From Cymbomonas tetramitiformis (lineage: Eukaryota; Chlorophyta; Pyramimonadophyceae; Pyramimonadales; Pyramimonadaceae), in the NCBI GenBank assembly GCA_001247695.2, contig LGRX02003767.1, forward strand, positions 1-64,000: 64,000 nucleotides of DNA, given 5' to 3'. A model generated the notes under the pieces. It was not told the origin of the DNA, did not search any database, and saw only the letters and a list, made by a program, of their open reading frames with translations. The translations under genes were made by a program, and so were the position numbers. This document shows positions 9,906 to 18,685 of the stretch, piece by piece. Positions within the stretch are counted from its first letter, which is position 1. Each line of letters begins with the position of its first letter.

Positions 9906-10138
9906 TTAAATGTGTCATCGGTTTATATTGTGTCATGTTCCTAACTTTTGAATTATACCAAGTTTATATATACTCTCGTCCAATCACTAATTACCCAACT
10001 TTAGGAGAACCCAATGTTAACATACAGTACGAGTTTATACTTAAGTATGTGTTCATATGACATGTTTAGGAGATTTTTAGGAGATTTTTAGGAGATTCTT
10101 AGGAATATTTAGGAATACTTAGGAGATTAGTTGTTATA
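9906..10138. other. AT-rich spacer with TTAGGAGATTT short repeats
   Basis: Contains TATA-like stretches (TATTTAAATG at about 9903, TTTATATATAC near 9963) and, at 10064-10128, a short tandem series of TTTAGGAGAT/TTAGGAATA units that ends abruptly where GC-rich retrotransposon coding sequence begins at 10139. No LTR or primer-binding site can be seen here. Confidence 0.6.
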
Positions 10139-11074
10139 GTGTACGGGGAGCTGGACGTGTTCTTCAGCGATCTGGCGGTGTGCTCTCTGACGCAGGCCTA
10201 CCTGGAGAACGCACACGGCGAGGCCATTGCCCTGAAGCAGGCGGTGAACGAGACCGCGGCGGAGTATTTCTCGCGACTGGAGACCCGCATGGCCTCCGTC
10301 AACTTCTTGGCCGGCAGAGTCCCAAATTGCGTGGAGATGACCAACTTGTCGATGCTCTCTACGTACCGCCGGGGGCTGAAATATGCACCCAAGGTGATGC
10401 GGCGCCTGAGAGCCATCCACTTGGATGTCTCCAAACCAGAAGAGTGGGAGAGGAAGGCCGTCGCTGACGACATCCCGGGCACCCACAACGCCTTGTTGAA
10501 GATTCGGGAAGTTGCCGAGGAGGTGGAGAGTGACATTGACACGGAGGCGGCTCAGAGGCGCTCTCAAGACCGTCCTCCCCGTGCTGTTTCCTTCGCTAAC
10601 CCACCACCTCGCACCCCCTTCTACATGCGTACCCCCTCTTCGAGCCGCCCAGCTCTTGCCATGCTGGAGAACGGGCCTGCCACCACCGTCGCCGCGGCAG
10701 TGACTCCTTTGCCACCACCACCTGGCCTCTCCCGCCCTGACGCTCCTAAAGTCCGCCGGTGCTTCGCTTGCGGCTCGCTTGCGCCTGCGGAGCACATCGT
10801 CCGTAACTGTACGGACGAGGCTAAACTCAAGGAGTGGAGGGCCAATGCACCCGCTCGACTGGCGAACTCCCCTGGGTTTGTAGCCGCCGTCGTTTGGGCC
10901 ATTGAGCAGCAGGAGGACATCTCCTCGGTGGATGGCGTCCCAGAGGAGTTCTCCGAGGAGGTCTTGGCTCTTGCTACCTGTGAGGACGAGCAGAGCTACC
11001 AGACCCTGGCGGCCCTTGCGGGCATCGAGCTTGTGGAGGGTGACGGCCTTCCCCCGGTGGAGAGCGACGAATGA
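10139..11074 (+). CDS. gag: Retrotransposon Gag (5' incomplete)
   Basis: Open from the AT/GC boundary at about 10139 to TGA 11074, 311 codons as read from a GTG that is unlikely to be the true start. The N-terminal part is helical and capsid-like (ALKQAVNETAAEYFSRLETR). A Pro-rich linker follows, then a zinc-knuckle variant with Cys 208, Cys 211, His 219 and Cys 224 (CX2CX7HX4C; the usual form is CX2CX4HX4C). The tail is acidic and stops at UGA in the same frame as Pol. Gag packages the element RNA into cytoplasmic particles. The missing N-terminus fits 5' truncation of the element. Confidence 0.8.
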   Translation: MYGELDVFFSDLAVCSLTQAYLENAHGEAIALKQAVNETAAEYFSRLETRMASVNFLAGRVPNCVEMTNLSMLSTYRRGLKYAPKVMRRLRAIHLDVSKPEEWERKAVADDIPGTHNALLKIREVAEEVESDIDTEAAQRRSQDRPPRAVSFANPPPRTPFYMRTPSSSRPALAMLENGPATTVAAAVTPLPPPPGLSRPDAPKVRRCFACGSLAPAEHIVRNCTDEAKLKEWRANAPARLANSPGFVAAVVWAIEQQEDISSVDGVPEEFSEEVLALATCEDEQSYQTLAALAGIELVEGDGLPPVESDE

Positions 11075-11080
11075 CTGGCC
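11072..11080 (+). promoter_or_regulatory. In-frame UGA CUG G between Gag and Pol (candidate readthrough stop)
   Basis: Gag and Pol share one frame and are separated only by TGA at 11072-11074, followed by CTG GCC. The frame stays open across the junction into Pol. UGA followed by CU- is a known leaky context in viral readthrough (UGA-CUA type), so translational readthrough is the simplest route to Gag-Pol. A simple nonsense mutation cannot be excluded. Confidence 0.55.
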
Positions 11081-11113
11081 GGCGGCCAGCCCCAGACCCT
11101 GCCCTTCGAGGAA

Positions 11114-14100
11114 GTGAGGTCTTGCCCTGATGATCAGACCCTCTCCGCCCTGGAGAAGCGGTCAGAACCAGTGGAACCCCGACGCGCCCGAGGACGCAGA
11201 GACCCTTGGGGCCAACGTCCCCATCCCAAGAGCGTGGCCTTCACCTCTGGGACCCGCTTGCGACGCACCTACCGCTCAGCTGGTGCCCCATCGCCGCCGA
11301 GGGATGACTTGTCCAGCCACCCTCTTGCAGGAAGCACCCCCTTCGATGAGCCGTCACTACCTCTTGATGACGGCCCTGCTTATACACAAGCGAGGATCGA
11401 GGGTCGGAGGGGACGGCGAGTCCCCCAGCACAGACCCCCCATTATGGGCAACAACCGTGGAGAGCCCCGCGATCTTCGCCCCCGACCGCGTGTTGTCCTA
11501 CCGCTGCCCATCTATCAGTCCAACCTCGCAGACCCACGAAAAAGGCTAACTGCGTGGCACTGGAAGAGAGATCTGTACTCCCTCCCCCTCGAGGTCGCCA
11601 TGCAAAAGGTCCGCAGAGCTCTGCGCAAATCCCCTGAGGCTGCCAAGGACCTGGTGGATAAGATGTCGGAGCGCGCCCGCAGCCGCATACACTCTGGGAG
11701 TCGATCGCCAAAGGAGCGCGTGAACCGCGCCAACCAGCAGGCAGAGAGGATACGCATTGCCCGCGAACCTCAAGATCGCAAGGAGGGCCATCAGCGCATA
11801 GCATTGTGGCACCTCCTCTCACACGACGGTCGCCAGCAAGTCCCCGAATCCCCTAACGCCAGCTCCCACGACCTCTACGCGGCTTGGAGAGAGCTGTCGC
11901 CTGCAGAGCAGCAAAAGGCAATCGCCACTTCGAGTCCAGACTCTTCCCCAGGTAGCAGGCTGTGGGAAAAGGAGGGCGCACGAAGAGCAGCAGCGAGGTC
12001 TTCGACATCCCTCTGCACCCTGGACACTGAAGTGGGCACGATACCTGGGACAGCTGGAGATGTGGGTTTACCTGGCGCCTGGTGCAGTCTGCACGCAGTA
12101 CACCAGTACAAGATGAGGAAGCTGGGTCCCAGCCCCTTGGGAGCATCCCCTCCATCATCCTCGCTGGCCGAGCTCACAACAGAGACTACATCTTCGCACC
12201 ATGATAACGCGCCGGCCACTCCGGGAGGAAACCCCGAGAGTTCATCCTACTGCTCAGAGGCGGAGGAGACCTCCGCACCCAGTTCGCTTTGCTTCACCCA
12301 GCAGATGACCACCGTCAGAACGCATGAAGCGGATGAAGCGCCACCCTGTCTCGACAGCCACCCCATCGCTGAAGACCCTGAGGTGATGGAAGAGGAGTCC
12401 TCGGTCAATTCGCTCTGCTTCACCCAGCAGATGGCAGCAGCTGGGACCCCTCAGACGAGAACTGACCACCAGAGCTCCCACCAGCTCGCCCACAACTCCC
12501 CTGCTGGCAGCCCTCAGCATGACGAGGACCCTCTCACCCATGGCAGTCTCACCAATAGTGTCGCTACCCATGTGAGCCCCACGACAAGCGGCACTACCCA
12601 CGTGAGCCCCACAGTAAGCGGCACTACCCATGTTAGCCCTACCACCAGTGGCACTACACATGTGAGCCCTACTACCAGTGACACCACCCATGTGAGCCCT
12701 ACCACCAGCGACACCACTCATGTCAGCCCCACCTCGAGCGAATGCACCTCAGCGGGCACCCTGCTGACGGCGAGTGCAGACAACCTCGTCAGTCATCCGA
12801 CTGAAGATGTTGATTTGCTGGATGAGGAGTTCTACGCCGCGTGTAGGCAAACGTTGGAAGAATGCCGCGAGGCCTCGGACAACCTCCTCCCCAACCTCAA
12901 GTGCAAAAGCATACGCACAGATGGGGGAGTTCAGTGGAAGACCGACATCGAGGGTACCCTTGCAGCGGCACATGACGAGGAAGGACCGCTACTGCTGGTA
13001 TTCTACGCAACCCTCAGAGGGCACACGGTCAAGGTGCTGATTGACTCGGGGGCCTCTGACAACTTCATCTCGGAACAGAGCGCTAAGCGATGTGGCCTCA
13101 CAACACGAGCCGGCTCCGAGATGCGAGTCACCCTGGCGGATGGATCTGTGAAGATCACTGGCGCCACCGCGTACGCCAAGTTTAACACGCACACCACCAC
13201 GGGCACCTATACGGAGAACGCTCTTGCCCTCCGGATCCTACCATTGGGCATACAGGTGGATGTTATCCTTGGCGGAAGGTGGCTGCGCAGTCACTCTCCT
13301 GTCACTCTGGGCTATGAAGGGAATGGCTCCGTCTCCTTCCTCAGGAAGTCCCGCAGTGGTAAGATTGGGGATCGCGTCACCATCACAGGCTGTTCTCCTG
13401 GGAAAGCATCTGGGGACAGGTCTCCGAAGGGCACGGCCTGCGCGGGATTGGTGGATGAGGTGTTCCTAACCCCTGCCCAGCTGAAGAAGTACCTGGTGTA
13501 CGCGGAGACGCAGAAGCTACGCGGCAATGACGACCCGGAGATACAGCCCGCCTGGCTCATGGTGGCCGAGAAGTCCCCCGACGATACTGCTTCTGCCTTT
13601 GCAGCCACGGCTATCGACTCTGAGAACGCCGAACCCGTTGCGGATACTGAAGATGCAGAAGTGAGCCCTGAGTGGACCCTCAAGTTTCAGGACTTCTGGG
13701 GTGAGGAATACAAGAAGGAGATGACGACTGCCCTACCGAACATCGATGGACTCAGACATGACCCCCAAGATGAAGCCAACATTAACCTGGACCCTGAGCT
13801 GAGCAAGAAGGGACCTCCCTGCCAGCGCATCTACAAGAAGTCCGCAGAGGAACTCCGCCAACTTCGAGAACGCGTGGAGACTCTGATGTCCAAGGGCTAC
13901 ATCCGACCCTCTTCCAGCCCTTATGCAGCTCCCTGTTTGATGGTCCCTAAACCCGGGAACCCCAAGGAGCTGCGACTGGTGATCGATTACCGGCTCCTCA
14001 ACCGCCAGACAGTTAAGGACAAGTATCCTCTCCCAGACATCCAGATGATGTTCGACGAGATGCAGGGTGCGAAGTTCTTCTCCTCGTTCGACGCGGTGGA

Positions 14101-17100
14101 TGGCTTCTGGCAAGTACCGATGGCACCAGGGGATGTCGAGAAGACCGCCTTCACCACCCAGATGGGGTCATATGAGTGGTTGGTCATGCCGCAGGGGCTG
14201 CAGAATTCACCGTCTCAGTACCAGCGACGGATGCAGCGGGCCTTGGGCCATCTCCCATTTGTCCGGATCTTCATCGATGATGTGGTCGTCTTCAGCAACA
14301 CCGCTGCAAAGCACTACGAGCACGTCAAGCAACTGCTCCTGACATGCAGGGAGAAGGGCGTCTTCCTCAAGAGGTCCAAGTGCCAACTGTTGAAGAAATC
14401 CTTGCGGTTCCTTGGCCACTGTATCTCCGCAGATGGCTGCAGACCCCAACACGACAAGGTGGCTGCAGTGAGGGACTGGCCCGAGCTGGAAACGGTTACC
14501 CACGTCAGGCAGTTCTTGGGCCTGGCGGGGTATTACCGCAGGTTCATCCACTGCTTCTCCGAGATCGCTCAGCCTCTCACCCGGTTGACCAAGTCGGACG
14601 TGCCCTGGGAGTGGGGTCCCATGCAGCAGTGGGCCTTCGAGGAACTGAAGAAGGCCCTCACCTCAGCGCCAGTACTCGCCTTGCCCAACATCAAGGGTGC
14701 CGCAGACGGCACGGCACCTTTCGTGGTGCAGACGGATGCTAGCGGCATCGCTCTTGGGGGAGTACTGATGCAAGACAATGGAGATGGTCTTGGACTGCGC
14801 GTGATAGCATACGAGAGCCGCCAGTTCTCAGCCGCTGAGCAGAATTACCACACCGGCGAGCGTGAGCTAGGTGCTCTACACCATTGCACCACCGTTACCT
14901 GGCGGCATTACCTCATCTTCACCAACTTCCGCATCCAGGGTGATCACCGCCCCCTTGAATGGCTGATGGAACCCGGCAGGGAGCTTAGCCGCAGACAGGC
15001 ACGCTGGTACATGGATCTGGTGGAGGTGGGAGTCCCGAGAATGGAGTACATCAAAGGAGCGCTGCTGCTGGTACCGGACGCCCTGTCCAGAAGACCCGAC
15101 TTCAAGGACAAGGACGTGCGTGAGGGGTTGAAGGAGGCAGGGGTGATCGACCCCACCTCAGATCTACCGAAAGACCCCCTGGCAACGCTGGAGTCTGAAT
15201 ACTTCTCCAGCTCACCACCCGCAGCTCATCCCCACTGGGCCCAGACAGTTGACTGTTGGCTCTCAGCAGTGGAGACCCTCTCCGTGGCGGAACAGGCCAT
15301 GGACATGGGGGAGACCATCGCTCTCGTTAACCCGAAGCTCTATAAGGGAATGAAGGAGGATCACCTCGACTTCGACATGCCTGACTGGCCTGCAGCTGAT
15401 GGTGCGAAGCCGGTAAAAGCTCCACACAAACCCCCTGATAGAGCTCCACCCCAGATAAGGATAACGAGGAGTATGTCACGCGCTGGGAAGGCCTCTACGA
15501 CCCCAGCGCCTCCGCAGTTGGCGTCACCGAAGACGCGAACACCTACGTCACGAGCTGACGCATCAGAGGCGCCCACTGAGAAGGTGCCGACGAGCTCACC
15601 AACCCCGCAGCAGGCGCCCCAACAGTTAACTTCATCCCCGGTCCTTCACCCACAGAAACGGCAGGCTCCCCCAGAGGACTCACAGAATTGGCGTGTCCGA
15701 GCAGAGTACTCCTCGAAGTACGCCGAGAAATTTGGACCCTTCGATGTGGACGCCTGTTGTGACTTTGGCGGCCGCAACAGACAGGCGGATAGATTCTGGA
15801 CAGACTGCCTTTCAGAGAAATGGAGGGGCCTTCGGGTTTGGTGTAACCCTCCATACAACTCCAAGTGCATTACTGTGGAGGCGATCTTGAACAAGTATAT
15901 CGCAGAATGGAAGGCAGACCCAGAGAACACCTCGGCAGTATTCGTTCTACCAGATCACCAGTCCAAGCTCCCCGTGTGGCGCAAACTTTTCAGAAAGGCC
16001 AATATGCAGATTGTTGAGGTCATCCCTACTCACGATGACAAGGGCGAGCCCAACCAGTTCTTCGAGAACCCAGATGGGAGAGCCTTCGACCTCCGCTGGC
16101 CTGTTCTGATAGTACACGCCCCTCCCGCCAAACCACAACCAGCACGCGTGAGGCATCCGCGAACAACCCCCGCTGTGATAAGGACAGGCGAGGCGGCAGA
16201 CTTCAGAGACGCAGCCTCCCAGCAGTCGGACTCAAAGTTCCTGCGCGCGTTGAAAGCGGAGTACACCCGAGAGGGGACACTTCGCTCACTAAGAGAGAAA
16301 GTGAAGGCGGCGCCACACCAATGCCTACAGGACTTCAGGCTGGTGGGTGAAGTGGTTTGGAGAACCGCAGCAGGGAGATATCAGTTGGTGCTGGGGGAGG
16401 ACTCTCCACTTCGAGAAGTAGTGATTCGCCATGCTCATGAGTCATTGTCCTCGGGCCACACTGGGCGAGACAAGACTCTGGAGAGGGTGCTGCGACGCTT
16501 CTATTGGCGTGGTGCCGCGGAAGATGTGGGCACTTGGGTTGCATCCTGCGCAGTGTGCCAATCAGTGAGGCCGCGGGGAACTTACCCGGATGGGTTGCTA
16601 AACCCTCACAGCATCCCGAACAGACCATGGCAGGATGTCGCGGTGGACTTCGTCACCGGCCTGCCGGTATCAGAGAGGGGCAATGATGCTTTCGTGGCCT
16701 TCACCTGCAAGCTGACGAAGATGGTCCACGTTGTGCCGATGAACTTCGGCGACAGCTCCGCAGCTGTGGTGGCCAGAATCTACTTTGACTCGGTGTGGCG
16801 CTTACATGGCGCGCCTATGAAGATTGTCTCTGATCGTGACCCGCGGTTTCAAGATGCTTTCTGGCAGGAACTCATGAGACTGATGGGTGTGAAAGTGGCT
16901 CGTACCACGCCGTACAACCCTCGGTCTGACGGCCAGGCGGAACACAGCAACAGGGTTATTGAGGACATGCTCAGGTCCTTTGTAGACGCCAATGTGGAGG
17001 ACTGGGATCTGTTCACCACTAACGTGGAGTTCGCGATCAATGACTCCAGGAGTGAATCTACTGGCTTCACGCCGTTTGAACTGGTGTTCGGGTTCTCGCC

Positions 17101-18685
17101 GCTGTCGCAGTTGGACCTTTTCCTGGAGGCCGCACAGTCCACCGCTGGACGACGAACTGGGGGAGTAGGCACCGCACACGAAGTGGCTGTGAAATTTTCG
17201 TCGCAGCTGCGGGACGCCAGACAGCGGTTAGAGCTGGCTCAACAGCGACAGCGCGAACAGTTTGATCGCAGACACGGGCAGCGGGAGTATGCTGTTGGAG
17301 ATCTGGTCTGGATAGAGGCGAAACACCTTACGGAGAAGGTGATGGATCGCTCCATCTGTAGGAAACTGACCAAGCGCTGGCATGGACCAGTTCCTGTGAC
17401 CGAACGCTTCTTCAGCGATGTACAGATGACCATGCCAGAGGCCGACAGAGGAGCCCCAGTAGCCTACCGCCTACGCCTCCCTCCTCACTGGCGGATTCAC
17501 GACGTCTTCGCTCAACATCGCCTCAAACCGTACACCAGCGGTCAAGATGCTTTTGCCGCACGCGATCACCTAGCAGTACCTGAAGAAGTGGTAGTGGACG
17601 GTCAGAAGGAAGCACACGTTGAGCGCATCCTTGCACGTCGAGTGCGGTCTGTTCGAGGAAAGGAGGTGGAAGAGTGGAAGGTTCGCTGGACTGGCTACTC
17701 CAAAGCTCACGACCAATGGAGGACGCGTGACAAACTTGAACGCGGAAGTCCACTTCAACAACTTCGTGAATTCGAGCAAGCGAGACTGCACATGGAAGCG
17801 CAAGTCCGCGACGAAGCCACTCGGCGACGCGAGCAGCGTGGTCGCCACTCCGCTCAAGCCGGAATGACACTGGCCCACCTCATCACTAATCCCTGCGATG
17901 AACTGGACCAGCTCGAACAGATGGAAGATGACATCCCCCTGCCGTGGGAACGCCAAGAGCGCGTGGAAGATGGGTCGCTGGCACTGGTGACAGAGCTGCT
18001 GGCAATACAGACAAAAACAACCCGCACGCCCAGGATTCTCGTACTTTTCAGCGGTACTGGCTCAGTAGAGAGGGAATTCCTGAATTGCTTCCCCTCCGCC
18101 TCAGTAGTGACCCTCGACTCCGGTCATATCTGGCAACCCACTCATGTGTGTGACATCCTACAATGGGACTACAGACAATACCCGCCTGGATTCTTCGATG
18201 TTGTTTGGGCAAGTCCCCCCTGCAGGCAGTACAGTCAAGCGCGCACCACTGGTGGACCCCCTGACCTTCCCCAGGCTGACAAAATCGTACGACGAGCATT
18301 GCAGATCATTGACTACCTAGAGCCAAAACATTGGTTCATGGAAAACCCCAGAGGTCGCTTCCCTAACGCGCTACGGCTTCGCCCTATGATGCGCCAGCTT
18401 CCCCCACCGCTGGTGTGTACCTATTGCATGTACGGTACGCAGTACATGAAACCCACCTGCATATGGACGAACTCAGCACCACCCTCGCCCCTGCTACGCT
18501 GTACTACTTCAACACCGTGTGCGTGCAGATGGGCAACCGGTGCTCATCCAGAGACTGCTCAGCTTGGACCTCACCCGCAGCAGACTGGAGCAGGTCGATC
18601 CGCGAGTGTATATCCCGTGCCAGCACTCCTGCTACGACAACTTTTCCGACATTTACGCCTCCGCGACACTGAAGACCCGCTTTAG
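11114..18685 (+). CDS. pol: Gag-Pol type polyprotein: PR-RT-RH-N6MTase-IN-CHR-C5MTase
   Basis: A 2523-residue frame, open back to the Gag UGA; the GTG at 11114 serves only to number residues. Residues 1-600 are a Ser/Thr/Pro-rich linker with a THVSPTTSGT repeat. Aspartic protease: VLIDSGASDNF, Asp 644. Reverse transcriptase: IFIDDVVVFS, Asp 1055-1056, with Ile in place of the usual Leu/Met and Phe in place of Tyr. RNase H: QTDASGIALGG, Asp 1208. NPPY methyltransferase-like domain: about 1523-1670, NPPY at 1578-1581. Integrase: HX..H and CAVC zinc motif, then Asp 1845, Asp 1907, Glu 1943 in D-61-D-35-E spacing. Chromodomain: about 2160-2230 (EEWKVRWTGYS). C5-methyltransferase-like domain: about 2307-2500. 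It copies element RNA and inserts the DNA into chromatin; the chromodomain would steer targeting. All catalytic residues look intact. Confidence 0.9.
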   Translation: MRSCPDDQTLSALEKRSEPVEPRRARGRRDPWGQRPHPKSVAFTSGTRLRRTYRSAGAPSPPRDDLSSHPLAGSTPFDEPSLPLDDGPAYTQARIEGRRGRRVPQHRPPIMGNNRGEPRDLRPRPRVVLPLPIYQSNLADPRKRLTAWHWKRDLYSLPLEVAMQKVRRALRKSPEAAKDLVDKMSERARSRIHSGSRSPKERVNRANQQAERIRIAREPQDRKEGHQRIALWHLLSHDGRQQVPESPNASSHDLYAAWRELSPAEQQKAIATSSPDSSPGSRLWEKEGARRAAARSSTSLCTLDTEVGTIPGTAGDVGLPGAWCSLHAVHQYKMRKLGPSPLGASPPSSSLAELTTETTSSHHDNAPATPGGNPESSSYCSEAEETSAPSSLCFTQQMTTVRTHEADEAPPCLDSHPIAEDPEVMEEESSVNSLCFTQQMAAAGTPQTRTDHQSSHQLAHNSPAGSPQHDEDPLTHGSLTNSVATHVSPTTSGTTHVSPTVSGTTHVSPTTSGTTHVSPTTSDTTHVSPTTSDTTHVSPTSSECTSAGTLLTASADNLVSHPTEDVDLLDEEFYAACRQTLEECREASDNLLPNLKCKSIRTDGGVQWKTDIEGTLAAAHDEEGPLLLVFYATLRGHTVKVLIDSGASDNFISEQSAKRCGLTTRAGSEMRVTLADGSVKITGATAYAKFNTHTTTGTYTENALALRILPLGIQVDVILGGRWLRSHSPVTLGYEGNGSVSFLRKSRSGKIGDRVTITGCSPGKASGDRSPKGTACAGLVDEVFLTPAQLKKYLVYAETQKLRGNDDPEIQPAWLMVAEKSPDDTASAFAATAIDSENAEPVADTEDAEVSPEWTLKFQDFWGEEYKKEMTTALPNIDGLRHDPQDEANINLDPELSKKGPPCQRIYKKSAEELRQLRERVETLMSKGYIRPSSSPYAAPCLMVPKPGNPKELRLVIDYRLLNRQTVKDKYPLPDIQMMFDEMQGAKFFSSFDAVDGFWQVPMAPGDVEKTAFTTQMGSYEWLVMPQGLQNSPSQYQRRMQRALGHLPFVRIFIDDVVVFSNTAAKHYEHVKQLLLTCREKGVFLKRSKCQLLKKSLRFLGHCISADGCRPQHDKVAAVRDWPELETVTHVRQFLGLAGYYRRFIHCFSEIAQPLTRLTKSDVPWEWGPMQQWAFEELKKALTSAPVLALPNIKGAADGTAPFVVQTDASGIALGGVLMQDNGDGLGLRVIAYESRQFSAAEQNYHTGERELGALHHCTTVTWRHYLIFTNFRIQGDHRPLEWLMEPGRELSRRQARWYMDLVEVGVPRMEYIKGALLLVPDALSRRPDFKDKDVREGLKEAGVIDPTSDLPKDPLATLESEYFSSSPPAAHPHWAQTVDCWLSAVETLSVAEQAMDMGETIALVNPKLYKGMKEDHLDFDMPDWPAADGAKPVKAPHKPPDRAPPQIRITRSMSRAGKASTTPAPPQLASPKTRTPTSRADASEAPTEKVPTSSPTPQQAPQQLTSSPVLHPQKRQAPPEDSQNWRVRAEYSSKYAEKFGPFDVDACCDFGGRNRQADRFWTDCLSEKWRGLRVWCNPPYNSKCITVEAILNKYIAEWKADPENTSAVFVLPDHQSKLPVWRKLFRKANMQIVEVIPTHDDKGEPNQFFENPDGRAFDLRWPVLIVHAPPAKPQPARVRHPRTTPAVIRTGEAADFRDAASQQSDSKFLRALKAEYTREGTLRSLREKVKAAPHQCLQDFRLVGEVVWRTAAGRYQLVLGEDSPLREVVIRHAHESLSSGHTGRDKTLERVLRRFYWRGAAEDVGTWVASCAVCQSVRPRGTYPDGLLNPHSIPNRPWQDVAVDFVTGLPVSERGNDAFVAFTCKLTKMVHVVPMNFGDSSAAVVARIYFDSVWRLHGAPMKIVSDRDPRFQDAFWQELMRLMGVKVARTTPYNPRSDGQAEHSNRVIEDMLRSFVDANVEDWDLFTTNVEFAINDSRSESTGFTPFELVFGFSPLSQLDLFLEAAQSTAGRRTGGVGTAHEVAVKFSSQLRDARQRLELAQQRQREQFDRRHGQREYAVGDLVWIEAKHLTEKVMDRSICRKLTKRWHGPVPVTERFFSDVQMTMPEADRGAPVAYRLRLPPHWRIHDVFAQHRLKPYTSGQDAFAARDHLAVPEEVVVDGQKEAHVERILARRVRSVRGKEVEEWKVRWTGYSKAHDQWRTRDKLERGSPLQQLREFEQARLHMEAQVRDEATRRREQRGRHSAQAGMTLAHLITNPCDELDQLEQMEDDIPLPWERQERVEDGSLALVTELLAIQTKTTRTPRILVLFSGTGSVEREFLNCFPSASVVTLDSGHIWQPTHVCDILQWDYRQYPPGFFDVVWASPPCRQYSQARTTGGPPDLPQADKIVRRALQIIDYLEPKHWFMENPRGRFPNALRLRPMMRQLPPPLVCTYCMYGTQYMKPTCIWTNSAPPSPLLRCTTSTPCACRWATGAHPETAQLGPHPQQTGAGRSASVYPVPALLLRQLFRHLRLRDTEDPL
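12566..12745 (+). repeat. 30-bp coding repeat (six copies) in the Pol linker
   Basis: Six in-frame copies of a 10-residue unit, THVSPTTSGT with small variations (TVSGT, TTSDT, TSSEC), lie between the N-terminal linker and the protease. Ser/Thr-rich repeats of this kind are flexible spacers; no function is assigned. Confidence 0.9.
15680..16130 (+). other. Dam-like (NPPY) DNA adenine-N6 methyltransferase domain inside Pol
   Basis: Residues about 1523-1673 of Pol. The domain starts with NWRVRAEYSSKYAEKFGPFD, followed by VDACCDF, then LRVWCNPPYNSK with NPPY at 1578-1581, then a beta strand AVFVLPDH. In amino-methyltransferases the [DNS]PP[YF] motif IV binds the target amino group. The FD(V/L)DA...N...VW.NPPY layout matches the phage Dam-like family. 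A tail with NPDGRAFDLRWPVLIVH fits the end of that fold. It lies between RNase H and the integrase zinc finger, where chromoviruses normally have only a short tether. Whether it is cut out or works inside the polyprotein is unknown. Confidence 0.7.
18026..18685 (+). other. C5-cytosine-methyltransferase-like domain at the Pol C-terminus
   Basis: Residues about 2305-2523 of Pol, directly after the chromodomain and an acidic linker. Motif I: ILVLFSGTGSVERE. Motif IV: WASPPCRQYSQA, candidate catalytic Cys 2370. Motif VI: MENP, Glu 2410. A CTYC pair and CIWTN follow, and the end reads YPVPALLLRQLF. Block by block it matches the viral protein at 3349-3978 (DILQWDY, FDV.WASP.C.QYS.A, AD.IV.R.L.I.DY, C.YC..G..Y.K.T.IWTN, TAQ, P..LL..L). 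The match runs to the C-terminus in one frame, so the domain looks complete. Confidence 0.8.
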
